Shown here piece after piece: positions 8,661 to 17,332 of a stretch of DNA of 64,000 bases; the stretch's first letter is position 1, and each line of letters opens with the position of its first letter. Location of the stretch: positions 62,001 through 126,000 of the forward strand of contig NZ_JOIX01000013.1 in assembly GCF_000720175.1 (NCBI RefSeq), in the 5' to 3' direction. Both the position numbers and the translations under genes were made by a program. Source of the stretch: Streptomyces sp. NRRL S-337 (GTDB lineage: Bacteria; Actinomycetota; Actinomycetes; Streptomycetales; Streptomycetaceae). A model generated the notes under the pieces. That model saw only the letters and a program-made list of their open reading frames with translations. It was not told the origin of the DNA and searched no databases.

Positions 8661-11600
8661 ATGCCGGTCTCACTGGCTGCGCTGCGCGAGGACCATCGCG
8701 CGGACGCGGAGGCCCTGTTGACCAGGGCCGTCGAGGAGGAGGTGCGCCGCTCGGGCGGGCGGCTGGACGGGGCGGCGCTGCTCGGCAGGGCACGGGCGGC
8801 GCTGGACGGTGTGGCGGGCAGCGCCGCCGAGGAGTACACCGCCTATGTCCGGGCGCTGGACGAGGCGGCCGCCGGCCGGCCGTCGCTGGGGCGGCGGCTG
8901 GCGCCGAAGGAGCTGGCCACGCCCGCGGTCGCGACGGCCGTCGCGGCGGTGGCGGCGTTCGGCACGGACCTCGCGTACGGCACGGGCGGCGGCGCGGCGC
9001 TGGGGGTCGGGGCCGCGGTGCTGGTGGCGGGCGCGGCGGCGACGGTCCTGAAGCTGACCGCGGGCCACTGGCCGGCCGCGCACCGTGAGGCGGGGCGGCG
9101 GGGACAGCCCGGCGGTGCGGAGCAGCTGCGGCTGCAGTGGCTGACGGCGCTGGAGGTGCGGGGCATCCGGCCGTTCCTGGACCAGCAGCGGATGCTGGCG
9201 GCGGCGGCCCGGAACGGCGGGACGAAGGACAAGGCGGCGACCGCGAAGACCACCCGGGGGCCGCAGCTGCGCGGCGCCGACCGGAGCGCGGCCGCCCGGC
9301 AGCGGTCCGTACTGGAGCACTCGTTCTCCCAACTTCCGCAATCGGACGGCCCCTTCGCCGGCCGGCGGGCCGAGCTGACCCGGATCGCGCAGTGGGTGCA
9401 CGCGGCCCGCGCGTCCACGGAGACCCGGCCGACCGTGGTGGTGCTGCACGGCGAGCCGGGGTCGGGGCGTACGGCGCTGGCGGTGCGGGCCACCCATCAG
9501 CTGCGCGACCAGTTCCGCGGCGCCTGTGTGGTCGATCTGCGCGGCGACACCCCGGGCGAGGTGCCGCTGCCGACCCGGGACGCGCTGCTGCATCTGCTCA
9601 ACCGTCTCGGCGCGCCGCGCGAGCAGCTGCTGTTCCGCGAGCGCCCCTCCCAGGAGCAGCACGTCAAGCGGCTCACCGAGCTGTACCACCAGCATCTGAC
9701 GGGCCTGCCGGTGACGGTCCTGCTGGACGACGCCGCGGACCCGGAGCAGGTGCGCACGCTGGTGCCGGAGCGGTCCGACAGCCTGGTGCTGGTGACGTCC
9801 CGGGAGCCGTTGAAGCTGCCCGAGGACCTGGAGGCGTGGGTGCACCACCTCCCGGTGGGGCCGCTGGACGCCGCGGGCACCGAGGAGCTGCTGCGCGCCG
9901 CCGCGGCGGCCGGCGAGGGGACGGCGGGCGCGCCGGATTCCCGGGCCCGGCCGGCGGACGCCCCGGCGGAGCCGTACGACGCCCGGGCGCTCGACGAGAT
10001 CTCCCGGCTGTGCGGCGGTCTGCCGCTGGCGCTGCGGGTGGCGGGCTCCTCGCTCGGCTCGCGCACCCCCGCCGAGCTGGCCGCCGTCCTGGCGGCCGGT
10101 CCCCCGGCCCCGCCGGTGGACCGGGCGCTGGCGCTGGGCTACGCCGACCGCCCCGATCCGGCCCGGCGGCTGCTGCGCCGGCTGGCGCTGGTGGGCCGGG
10201 CCAGCCTGGGGGCGGCGGCCGCCGCGGCGCTGCTCGGCGTGGCGAACGCCGAGGCCGAACGGCAGCTGACGGCCCTGGCCCGGGCCGGCCTCATCGAGCA
10301 CGTCCGCGGCGAGCGGTACCGCCTGCACACCCTGGTGCACGCCTTCGCGCACGCCCGGCTGGTGGACGAGGAGGAGCCCGGCGAGCGCGGCGCGGCCCAG
10401 GAGCGGCTGATCCGCGGCTATGCGGAGCTCGCCGACTCGGTCATCCGGCTGGTCGACGGCCGTACCTCGACCCGCGCCGACCGCTTCGGTTCGCACGGCT
10501 TCACGTCCCTGGACGCGGCCCTGCAGTGGCTGGACGACGAGTCCAGCTTCATCACGGCCGCGCTGCGCCACGCCGACCAGGACGTCGACCAGGCCGCGGT
10601 CTCGCACCTGCTGGGCGCCCTGGCCGACTACTGCCTGCTGCGCGGTGACCTCTACCGCCTCGGGGAGCTGAGCGAGCTCACCCGGGCCGTCGGCCAGGGC
10701 CTGCTGGTCCGCTCGGTGCAGTGGCGCACCGGTGTGGCGGCCCGCCAGCTCGGCGAGCTGGACAAGGCGCGGACGACCCTGTCATCAGTAGTCGATCTCT
10801 ACTTCGAGGCGCAGCATCCGGCGGGCGCCGCACGGGCGTTGCGCGATCTGGGCATCACCCTCCAGCAGCAGGGCAATCTCCAAGAGGCCGCGGTCAAGCT
10901 CCGGGAGGCGCTGGAGTTGCAGTCCGGTCCGGACATGCACGGCGACCGGGCCTGGACGCTACACGCCCTGGCGGCCGTGGAGCGGGACCGTGCGCAGCTC
11001 GCCGAGGCCCTCGCCATGCTGCGCGAGTCCCTGGAGCTGCACGAGGAGAGCGAGAGCCTGCACGGTCAGGCGTGGGCGCACTTCCAGCTCGGCCAGGTGT
11101 ATCTGAGCACGGGCGAGGTTCCGCGGGCCGAGCAGGCGCTGCACGCGGCGCTGGAGCTGTACGGCCGTACCCAGGACGAGCGCGGCGCGGCCTGGGCGAT
11201 GACCCAGCTGGCCCGGGCCCGGCTGGTGGCCGGCGAGCCGGGGCCGGCGGCCGACCAGCTGCGGCAGGCGCTGCCGCTGCACCACCAGCACGAGGACGCC
11301 CGTGGTGAGGCGTGGACGATGTACTACCTCGGCCAGGCGCTGGAGGAGCGCGGCGAGCGGGACGCGGCACTGCGGCAGTTGGAGCGCTCGCGGACGATGT
11401 TCTCCCGGATGCAGGACGGCTACGGCCTGGCCTGCGCCCGGCACCACTCCGGGCGGGTCACCCGCGATCTGCGGGCCGAGCAGACCGGTTCGCTGCGCAA
11501 CAGCGGCTTCGCCCGGCAGTTGCTGCAGGACGCCCGCAAGGACTTCGCGCGGATCGGGGTGCCGCACGGGGAGGCGTGGTCCTGCCTGGAGCTGGTGATC

Positions 11601-11975
11601 ATCGACGCCGGCAACGGGCGGGCGGCCCAGGCGCTGGAGCTGGCCGACGAGGCGGCCGGGACCTTCGCGGGCTACGGCGACCGGCGCGGCGAGGACTGGG
11701 CGCGCTTCCTGCGCTGCACGCTGCTGCCGTTCGCCTCGGCGGGCGGATCGGTGGTGGGCACGGCCGTCGCGCAGGAGGAGCTGGCCGGGCTCATACGGGA
11801 CAAGCACCCGACCCGCGACGCGAAGCTGGAGGACTGCGCGGAGGCGTTCGCCCTGCTGCTGGAGCGCGGCGTGGAGCCGGAGACGGGCTGGCAGGCCTGG
11901 CGGCTCGGCATGGTCCCGGACCGCCACGCCCGCGAGGTCATGGGCGTCCTGGCCACTCCGGCGGTCGGGGACTGA
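8661..11975 (+). CDS. STAND/NB-ARC-like ATPase with TPR repeats and altered Walker A
   Basis: This 1,104-residue protein is modular. Residues 1-80 are a charged helical N-terminus, followed by two hydrophobic segments (about residues 85-131) that could anchor it in the membrane. A nucleotide-binding module then follows: Walker A GEPGSGRTAL at residues 264-273, Walker B TVLLDDA, a sensor-like LVTSREPL and the STAND GLPL motif (CGGLPLALRV). Five or more TPR-like repeats of about 40 residues occupy roughly residues 720-925 (for example AWAHFQLGQVYLSTGEVPRA). The usual P-loop lysine is arginine (R270). ATG 8661 has GGAGG upstream. It may be a signalling hub; no effector domain or partner gene is visible. 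Confidence 0.85.
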   Translation: MPVSLAALREDHRADAEALLTRAVEEEVRRSGGRLDGAALLGRARAALDGVAGSAAEEYTAYVRALDEAAAGRPSLGRRLAPKELATPAVATAVAAVAAFGTDLAYGTGGGAALGVGAAVLVAGAAATVLKLTAGHWPAAHREAGRRGQPGGAEQLRLQWLTALEVRGIRPFLDQQRMLAAAARNGGTKDKAATAKTTRGPQLRGADRSAAARQRSVLEHSFSQLPQSDGPFAGRRAELTRIAQWVHAARASTETRPTVVVLHGEPGSGRTALAVRATHQLRDQFRGACVVDLRGDTPGEVPLPTRDALLHLLNRLGAPREQLLFRERPSQEQHVKRLTELYHQHLTGLPVTVLLDDAADPEQVRTLVPERSDSLVLVTSREPLKLPEDLEAWVHHLPVGPLDAAGTEELLRAAAAAGEGTAGAPDSRARPADAPAEPYDARALDEISRLCGGLPLALRVAGSSLGSRTPAELAAVLAAGPPAPPVDRALALGYADRPDPARRLLRRLALVGRASLGAAAAAALLGVANAEAERQLTALARAGLIEHVRGERYRLHTLVHAFAHARLVDEEEPGERGAAQERLIRGYAELADSVIRLVDGRTSTRADRFGSHGFTSLDAALQWLDDESSFITAALRHADQDVDQAAVSHLLGALADYCLLRGDLYRLGELSELTRAVGQGLLVRSVQWRTGVAARQLGELDKARTTLSSVVDLYFEAQHPAGAARALRDLGITLQQQGNLQEAAVKLREALELQSGPDMHGDRAWTLHALAAVERDRAQLAEALAMLRESLELHEESESLHGQAWAHFQLGQVYLSTGEVPRAEQALHAALELYGRTQDERGAAWAMTQLARARLVAGEPGPAADQLRQALPLHHQHEDARGEAWTMYYLGQALEERGERDAALRQLERSRTMFSRMQDGYGLACARHHSGRVTRDLRAEQTGSLRNSGFARQLLQDARKDFARIGVPHGEAWSCLELVIIDAGNGRAAQALELADEAAGTFAGYGDRRGEDWARFLRCTLLPFASAGGSVVGTAVAQEELAGLIRDKHPTRDAKLEDCAEAFALLLERGVEPETGWQAWRLGMVPDRHAREVMGVLATPAVGD

Positions 11976-12181
11976 GAAGGCCGGCGACCGAGGCGATCGG
12001 GGACCGGGGCGGTCGGGAACTGACGGCACCCGCGGGGAGCGCACGCCCACCGGCGTTCCCGGCAGGGCCCGGCCCCGGCCTTCAGGAGCCGCCCGCGAGC
12101 ACCCACCGGGCGGCCCGGCCAGACACCGCGTACGTGACACCCGCCCCCACCCGTACGCAGACGACTCACCGCCGTACCGAA

Positions 12182-12350
12182 CCGGCCCGCGGCGGGACGG
12201 CCCGCGGCAGACCGGCCCGCGACAGATCGGCTCACGGCGGGCACGCACAACAGCTCGACGGGCCGGCCACAACAGCTCGACACCGCATGCGACAGCTCGA
12301 CGCCGGGCACAACAGCCCGTCGCCGCACGCGACAGCCCGTCGCCGCACGC
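12182..12350. repeat. Degenerate direct-repeat tract, period about 18-22 bp
   Basis: The first part repeats a CCGGCCCGCGGCAGA-like unit about three times. The second repeats CACAACAGCTCGAC (12246-12259 and 12268-12281, 22 bp apart) and diverged forms with CAGCCCGTCGCCGCACGC (around 12308-12350). There are about six copies in the second part. Function is unknown. Confidence 0.6.
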
Positions 12351-12352
12351 AA

Positions 12353-12383
12353 CGGCTCGCCGGCCGCTTGGGCCGGCGAGCCG
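12353..12383. terminator. GC-rich hairpin between convergent genes
   Basis: A perfect 13-bp stem (CGGCTCGCCGGCC with its complement) closes a 5-nt loop. There is no U-tract, as usual in Streptomyces. The position suits bidirectional termination. Confidence 0.65.
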
Positions 12384-12448
12384 CCGGGGCGGTCAGCCGG
12401 TCGCTGCCAGGAGACCAGCCGTCGACCGCGCCCGGCCTTCGGGCGTCC

Positions 12449-12697
12449 TCAGCCGGTCTTCGGCTTCGCGGCGGACGGGGTGGCGGAGGCGGCGGCGCCC
12501 GCCTCGCCCTCCTCCGGCTGCTCCTCGAAGTTGACCTTCTTCATCTGCTTGTTCATGGACTTCATCAGCAGCCACACGGCGCCGCCGATGACCGCGAAGA
12601 CGATGAAGCCGAGGACGCCGGGGGTCACCTTGTCCTTGTCGAAGCTGTCGGCAAGGGTGACGAAGTGCGTCAGGGCGAGGGTGCTGGTCGCGCTCAT
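12449..12697 (-). CDS. Small single-pass membrane protein downstream of mca
   Basis: This is an 82-residue protein with one clear membrane segment (GVLGFIVFAVIGGAVWLLM, about residues 28-46). A basic stretch (KSMNKQMKKVNF) and an acidic/alanine-rich cytoplasmic tail follow. The ATG pair at 12700/12697 lies only 5-8 bp beyond the mca stop codon, so the two genes are almost certainly co-transcribed. No known domain is recognised. From memory, a similar small membrane protein accompanies mca in other Streptomyces; a link to mycothiol metabolism is a guess from position. Confidence 0.8.
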   Translation of the reverse strand: MSATSTLALTHFVTLADSFDKDKVTPGVLGFIVFAVIGGAVWLLMKSMNKQMKKVNFEEQPEEGEAGAAASATPSAAKPKTG

Positions 12698-12704
12698 CAT
12701 GGGG

Positions 12705-13577
12705 TCAATTGTTGCGGATGCCCGCGAAGAGGTCGTCCTCGGGGAGGGAAGTGTCCACGAGCGACCTCGCGAGCTCGTACTCCTCCGTCGGCCAGACCTC
12801 GCGCTGGATGTCCATCGGCACCCGGAACCACCCGCCGTCGGGGTCGATCTGGGTGGCGTGTGCGATCAGCGCCTTGTCGCGGATCTCGAAGAACTCGTCG
12901 CACGGGATGTACGTGGTCAGCGTGCGCTCGCGGCGCTCGAACTGCTTCCAGCGCTCCAGCCACTCCCCGTACGGCGACTCCATGCCGCGGGCCAGCAGCG
13001 CCTCGTGCAGCGCGATGGTGCGCGGCTTGTTGAAGCCCTGGTTGTAGTAGAGCTTCTGCGGCTGCCAGGGCTCACCGGCCTCCGGGTACTTCTCCGGGTC
13101 GCCGGCCGCTTCGAAGGCCACCATCGTGATCTTGTGGGTCATGATGTGGTCCGGGTGCGGGTAGCCGCCGTTCTCGTCGTAGGTCGTGATGACCTGCGGC
13201 TTGAAGTCCCGGATCAGCTTGACCAGCCGCCCGGCCGCCTCGTCGACGTCCTGCAGGGCGAAGCAGCCCTCGGGAAGCGGCGGCAGGGGATCGCCCTCGG
13301 GCAGCCCGGAGTCGACGAATCCCAGCCACTCCTGCTTGACGCCGAGGATCTCCCGGGCCTCGTCCATCTCCTTCCTGCGCACCTCGTGGATGTGCTCCTC
13401 GATGTACGGGTCTCCCTGGAGCTTGGGGTTGAGGATGGAGCCTCGCTCACCGCCCGTGCAGGTGGCGACCAGCACGTCCACCCCCTCGGACACGTACTTG
13501 GCCATGGTGGCCGCACCCTTGCTCGACTCGTCGTCGGGGTGGGCGTGCACCGCCATCAAACGCAGCTGCTCAGTCAA
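12705..13577 (-). CDS. mca: Mycothiol S-conjugate amidase
   Basis: This 290-residue zinc amidase cleaves mycothiol S-conjugates into glucosaminyl-inositol and an exportable mercapturic acid, the actinobacterial route for removing electrophiles and antibiotics. It belongs to the LmbE/PIG-L deacetylase fold. The metal-binding AHPDDE motif is at residues 12-17 and HPDH lies in the middle. The length and the TTYDENGGYPHPDH context fit Mca rather than the biosynthetic paralogue MshB. The start is TTG at 13577 with GAGG 8 nt upstream. The gene is divergent from the DUF4307 gene and followed at once by a small membrane protein. Confidence 0.94.
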   Translation of the reverse strand: MTEQLRLMAVHAHPDDESSKGAATMAKYVSEGVDVLVATCTGGERGSILNPKLQGDPYIEEHIHEVRRKEMDEAREILGVKQEWLGFVDSGLPEGDPLPPLPEGCFALQDVDEAAGRLVKLIRDFKPQVITTYDENGGYPHPDHIMTHKITMVAFEAAGDPEKYPEAGEPWQPQKLYYNQGFNKPRTIALHEALLARGMESPYGEWLERWKQFERRERTLTTYIPCDEFFEIRDKALIAHATQIDPDGGWFRVPMDIQREVWPTEEYELARSLVDTSLPEDDLFAGIRNN

Positions 13578-13714
13578 GACTCGATCCTCAGTTAAGGGCC
13601 GGAGAAGATGCCTCCTATAGTGACCGAAGCGAGGGGGCGCTGTATTCCCTGGGGCGGGGACCCCCCGGGGGTTCCCGAGCCGGGTCCAGGTCCCCGTATC
13701 AGGAGGATGGATCG

Positions 13715-14152
13715 ATGGCCGCGGTGCGCGAAGGGCTCCCCGACGGACGCTACGGCCGCTCCGCGGACCAGCGCGCGGACCGCAAGCTCAAGATCATCGG
13801 CGCGGTGCTCGGCGCCGGGCTGCTGGGCGTGGTCGGCTGGGCCGGTGTGGCGTACATCTCCGGGCAGGACCTCAGCGGCCGGGTGATCAGCTGGGACGCG
13901 GTGTCCGACCACGCCGTCAAGGTCCATCTGGAGGTCGTCAAGGGCGCCGACGACAAGGGCGTGTGCACGCTGCGCTCGCAGGCGGCGGACGGTTCCGAGG
14001 TCGGCCGCAAGGACGTCACCATCGACCGGCGCACGGGCCAGGTGGACACCGAGGTCACGGTACGGACGACGAAGCGCGCGACCAACGCGGTGCTGGTCGG
14101 CTGCACGTCCTCGTCCGCGGGCTCGCCCTCGTCCGCAGCCTCGTCCTCGTAG
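13715..14152 (+). CDS. DUF4307 membrane-anchored protein
   Basis: This 145-residue protein has a basic N-terminus, one membrane span (IIGAVLGAGLLGVVGWAGVAYI) and an extracytoplasmic domain of about 90 residues containing the DUF4307 pattern (GRVISWDAVSDHAVKVHLEV, then CTLRSQAADGSEVG). It ends in a serine-rich tail. An AGGAGG ribosome-binding site lies 8 nt before the ATG. The gene sits divergently next to mca, an arrangement I recall as common in actinobacteria. Function is unknown. Confidence 0.88.
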   Translation: MAAVREGLPDGRYGRSADQRADRKLKIIGAVLGAGLLGVVGWAGVAYISGQDLSGRVISWDAVSDHAVKVHLEVVKGADDKGVCTLRSQAADGSEVGRKDVTIDRRTGQVDTEVTVRTTKRATNAVLVGCTSSSAGSPSSAASSS

Positions 14153-14508
14153 AGTCGTAGATCCGGTCCTCGCGGGGGCGAAGATCCAGGGGAGTCGTAG
14201 CTTCAGGGAGCCGTAGCTCCAGGGTCCTTCCCCGTCCAGGGGCGGGCCGGGGCGCGCGGGGTGCACCGGTACCACCGCGGCTACCCTCCGCCACCGTCCG
14301 CCCCTCGGGTGCCTCGCGCGCCGTACTCCGGCATGGCGTGTCGTGACCGCCTCTGATCAGCGATGATGCGTTCCTGTGCGGTCACTGTGAATTTCCTCTT
14401 CCCCGTTTTGTGCCGGAATTGTTAGGCTCGTGGTTTCGCCCACCCGTGAAGGCGCAAACCTTCCTGGTAGGGCGTTTGATTTATCCCCAGTACCGACGAG
14501 GAGCACCT
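14153..14508. other. Intergenic region between DUF4307 gene and greA
   Basis: This 356-bp gap holds three imperfect direct repeats of about 17 bp around a GGAGTCGTAGCTCCAGGG core (14151-14224) and, nearer greA, a more AT-rich segment (14380-14430) that probably contains the greA promoter. A TAGGCT at 14423-14428 is a possible -10, but no convincing -35 goes with it. I see no gene. Confidence 0.5.
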
Positions 14509-15006
14509 GTGACCCAGACCAGCGAGAACGTCACCTGGCTGACCCAGGAGGCGTATGACCAGCTCAAGGCCGAGCTGGAGTACCTGTCTGGTCCCGCACG
14601 CGCCGAGATCACCGAGAAGATCCAGGCGGCCCGCGAGGAAGGTGACCTGAAGGAGAACGCCGGGTACCACGCGGCCAAGGAAGAGCAGGGCAAGCAGGAG
14701 CTTCGGGTCCGGCAGCTCACCCAGCTGCTGCAGACCGCGAAGGTCGGCGAGGCCCCCGCCGCCAACGGCGTCGTCGCTCCCGGCATGGTCGTCACCATCG
14801 CGTTCGACGGGGACCCGGACGACACGCTGTCGTTCCTCCTGGCCTCGCGCGAGTACGCGAGCTCGGACATCGAGACCTACTCCCCGCAGTCGCCGCTGGG
14901 CACCGGCGTGAACGGCAAGAAGATCGGCGCCGACGCGGAGTACGAGCTCCCGAACGGCAAGAAGGCAAGCGTGAAGATCCTCGACGCCAAGCCGTACACC
15001 GGCTGA
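14509..15006 (+). CDS. greA: Transcription elongation factor GreA
   Basis: This 165-residue protein rescues backtracked RNA polymerase by stimulating cleavage of the nascent transcript through the secondary channel. The N-terminal antiparallel coiled coil carries the acidic tip (ARAEITEKIQAAREEGDLKE) and the GreA signature DLKENAGYHAAKEEQ. The C-terminal FKBP-like domain ends in a GKKASVKIL-type strand. The start is the GTG at 14509, where GAGGAG lies 6-7 nt upstream; a longer upstream frame is not supported. The gene is monocistronic, followed by a strong hairpin. Confidence 0.95.
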   Translation: MTQTSENVTWLTQEAYDQLKAELEYLSGPARAEITEKIQAAREEGDLKENAGYHAAKEEQGKQELRVRQLTQLLQTAKVGEAPAANGVVAPGMVVTIAFDGDPDDTLSFLLASREYASSDIETYSPQSPLGTGVNGKKIGADAEYELPNGKKASVKILDAKPYTG

Positions 15007-15072
15007 TCCGGACCGAGCCGGCCGGTCCGGCCCCGTTCCGGCTCGTCGGCGGGACGCCCGCAGACGGAACGA

Positions 15073-15103
15073 AGCGGCCCGGAGCCTTGCGCTCCGGGCC
15101 GCT
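15073..15103. terminator. greA terminator hairpin
   Basis: A perfect 13-bp stem (AGCGGCCCGGAGC with its complement) encloses a 5-nt loop, 66 bp after the greA stop. It also lies downstream of the convergent ABC permease gene and may serve both. Confidence 0.75.
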
Positions 15104-15178
15104 CGCCGTGTGTGCAGCGTGTCGTGTGTCGTGTGTCCAGCGTGCCGTGTGGGGCTCCCCCGGAAACGGCGGTTCCGC

Positions 15179-16066
15179 TCAGGCCGTCGCCGAGCGGTAC
15201 TTACGGACCGCCAGCGTCCGGAACGCTGCGATGATCAGGACCGACCAGATCACCGAGGCCAGCACCGGGTGCTGCATCGGCCAGGCGTCCGGCACCGGAT
15301 AGTGCGGCGGCAGATTGCCGAACAGGTCGCGGCAGGCCATGACCGTGGCGCTGAACGGATTCCAGTCCGCGACGGTCTGCAGGAACGACGGCATGTTCTC
15401 CGAGGGCACGAATGCGTTGGAGATGAACGTCAGCGGGAAGAGCCAGATGAGCCCGCCGGACGTGGCCGCCTCCGGCGTCCGCACCGAGAGGCCGATCAGC
15501 GCGCCGATCCACGAGAAGGCGTAGCCGAGCAGGAGCAGCAGCGCGAAACCCGTCAGCACCTTGGCGATGTTCTCGTGGGTGCGCCAGCCGATCAGCAGCG
15601 CCACGACCGCCAGCACCACCAGCGTCAGCGCGCTCTGGACGAGGTCGGCCAGGGTCCGGCCGGTGAGCACCGCCCCCCGGGACATCGGCAGCGAGCGGAA
15701 CCGGTCGATGAGCCCCTTGTGCATATCGTCCGCGATGCCCGCGCCGGCGCCCGCCGTGGCGAAAGTGACGGTCTGCGCGAAGATCCCGGCCATCAGGAAC
15801 TCGCGATATCCGGAGGGGGAGATGCCCGCACCCGGGATGCTGATGGAACCGCCGAACACATAGCTGAACAGCACCACGAACATGATCGGCTGGATCAGCC
15901 CGAAGATCACCACCTCGGGAATCCGCACCATCCGGATCAGGTTCCGCTTGGCCACGACCAGGGAGTCGCGCGCCAGCCGGCTGATGCCGCCGCGGGCCGG
16001 CGGGGCTCCGAGCGACGTACCGCCGGCGCCCCCGGTCGCGGTGCTCGCCGTACTCGCCGTGGTCAT
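15179..16066 (-). CDS. ABC-2 type transporter permease (DrrB family)
   Basis: This 295-residue permease has six predicted membrane spans and resembles DrrB, the partner of drug- or lipid-exporting ATPases. The ABC-2 signature region (FLMAGIFAQTVTFATAGAG, then DRFRSLPMSRGAVLTGR) is intact and a Pro-rich helix (WLFPLTFISNAFVP) follows. Its ATG overlaps the ATPase stop codon by 4 bp (ATGA), so the two are translationally coupled and form one exporter. The exported compound cannot be told from sequence. Confidence 0.9.
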   Translation of the reverse strand: MTTASTASTATGGAGGTSLGAPPARGGISRLARDSLVVAKRNLIRMVRIPEVVIFGLIQPIMFVVLFSYVFGGSISIPGAGISPSGYREFLMAGIFAQTVTFATAGAGAGIADDMHKGLIDRFRSLPMSRGAVLTGRTLADLVQSALTLVVLAVVALLIGWRTHENIAKVLTGFALLLLLGYAFSWIGALIGLSVRTPEAATSGGLIWLFPLTFISNAFVPSENMPSFLQTVADWNPFSATVMACRDLFGNLPPHYPVPDAWPMQHPVLASVIWSVLIIAAFRTLAVRKYRSATA

Positions 16067-17118
16067 CGCACGCCCTCCTTACGGTGCCCGGCGGCGCTCG
16101 CCGGGCGACTGCCGCCCGTGGTCCCGCTCCGTTCCGTACCGCCGCCACCGGCGCCCGCGCCGCCGCCGCCGTCCGCGGACTCGGCGGCGTGCCCGGTCAG
16201 CGCGATGAAGACGTCGTCGAGGGTCGGGCGGCGCAGGCCGATGTCGTCGATCTCCACGCCGCGGACGTCCAGTTCGCGGATCACCTCGGCGAGCAGCTTG
16301 GCGCCGCCGGCGACCGGGATCGTCAGCCTGCGGATGTGCGGCTCGATCGTGCCCTCCCCCTTGGCGAAGCCGCGCAGCACCTCGTCGGCGACGGTGAGGT
16401 GCTCGGGGGCGTGCACCACGACCTCGACGCGCTCGCCGCCGGTGCGCGCCTTGAGCTGGTCGGAAGTGCCGCGGGCGATGACCTTGCCGTGGTCGACGAC
16501 GCAGATGTCGTGCGCGAGGCGGTCGGCCTCCTCCAGGTACTGGGTGGTGAGCAGCAGGGTCGTGCCGCCCGCGACGAGCTCCTGGATGACGTCCCACAGC
16601 GCCTGGCGGTTGCGCGGGTCCAGGCCCGTGGTCGGCTCGTCCATGAACATCACCGGTGGGCTGACGACCAGCGCGGCAGCGAGGTCGAGCCGGCGGCGCA
16701 TCCCGCCGGAGTAGGTCTTGGCGGTGCGGTCCGCCGCGTCGCCGAGGTGGAAGCGTTCCAGCAGCTCGGCGGCTCGGCGCTTGGCGTCCCGGCCGCTCAT
16801 TTGGTAGAGCTGCCCGACCATCGTCAGGTTCTCGCGACCGGTCAAGTACTCGTCCACAGCGGCGAATTGGCCCGAAAGGCCGATGGACCGGCGTACCTTG
16901 TCGGGATGGGCGAGCACGTCGATCCCGGCAACCTCCGCCTTGCCGCGGTCGGGTCTGAGCAGGGTCGTCAGGACACGTACGGCGGTGGTCTTGCCGGCAC
17001 CGTTAGGGCCGAGCATGCCGAGGACGGTTCCTTCGGGAACGTCCAGGTCGACGCCGTCCAGTGCCCTCACGTCGCCGAAGGTCTTCACCAGCCCTTCGGC
17101 GTAAATGGCGCCTGGCAT
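16063..17118 (-). CDS. ABC transporter ATP-binding protein (DrrA family)
   Basis: This 351-residue ATPase carries Walker A GPNGAGKTTA, the Q-loop region, signature YSGGMRRRLDLAAALV, Walker B VMFMDEPTTGLD and the H-loop. The C-terminal extension typical of DrrA-type daunorubicin-resistance ATPases (RRPTLDDVFIALTG) is followed by a Gly/Ser-rich tail. The ATG at 17118 begins the conserved MPGAIYAEGLVKTFG; AGGGGG lies upstream. It powers the permease encoded directly downstream. A pair of GCGATACA repeats 150 bp upstream may be the operator. Confidence 0.92.
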   Translation of the reverse strand: MPGAIYAEGLVKTFGDVRALDGVDLDVPEGTVLGMLGPNGAGKTTAVRVLTTLLRPDRGKAEVAGIDVLAHPDKVRRSIGLSGQFAAVDEYLTGRENLTMVGQLYQMSGRDAKRRAAELLERFHLGDAADRTAKTYSGGMRRRLDLAAALVVSPPVMFMDEPTTGLDPRNRQALWDVIQELVAGGTTLLLTTQYLEEADRLAHDICVVDHGKVIARGTSDQLKARTGGERVEVVVHAPEHLTVADEVLRGFAKGEGTIEPHIRRLTIPVAGGAKLLAEVIRELDVRGVEIDDIGLRRPTLDDVFIALTGHAAESADGGGGAGAGGGGTERSGTTGGSRPASAAGHRKEGVR

Positions 17119-17270
17119 ATGGGTACCCCCTGGCTTGGGTGTTCCAGGTCGAAATATGTCGAATGTTACGTTCGGCGGCCTGCGCCCCGCTTCAGGGCGT
17201 TTGTCCGCAACGGGGCGCCAGGGCGCGCATGGCGCACCGGCACCCCGCACTCGGGATGCTACTCCGGAAC

Positions 17271-17288
17271 GCGATACATCGCGATACA
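17271..17288. promoter_or_regulatory. Helically phased direct repeat upstream of the ABC exporter
   Basis: GCGATACA occurs twice exactly 10 bp apart and the junction forms the palindrome ATCGCGAT. It lies in the 214-bp gap upstream of the exporter gene, in a locally AT-rich patch. It looks like an operator; no regulator gene of the exporter is adjacent. Confidence 0.4.
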
Positions 17289-17332
17289 AATAATCAGATC
17301 GGTTTCCCGGACCCCGCCGGCCCGTCCCCGCC

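Larger units (their letters stand above)
11976..12448. other. Convergent intergenic region with degenerate repeats and a terminator
   Basis: This 473-bp stretch separates the convergent STAND and small membrane protein genes. Short frames here have no family resemblance and look like high-GC shadows. It contains the imperfect repeat tract at 12182-12350 and the hairpin at 12353-12383. I see no gene. Confidence 0.6.

Noticed and set aside
6530..9088. An 852-codon frame on the + strand over the DUF255 gene
   Set aside because: It is antisense to a gene with CxxC and family motifs and runs through the promoter region of the STAND gene.
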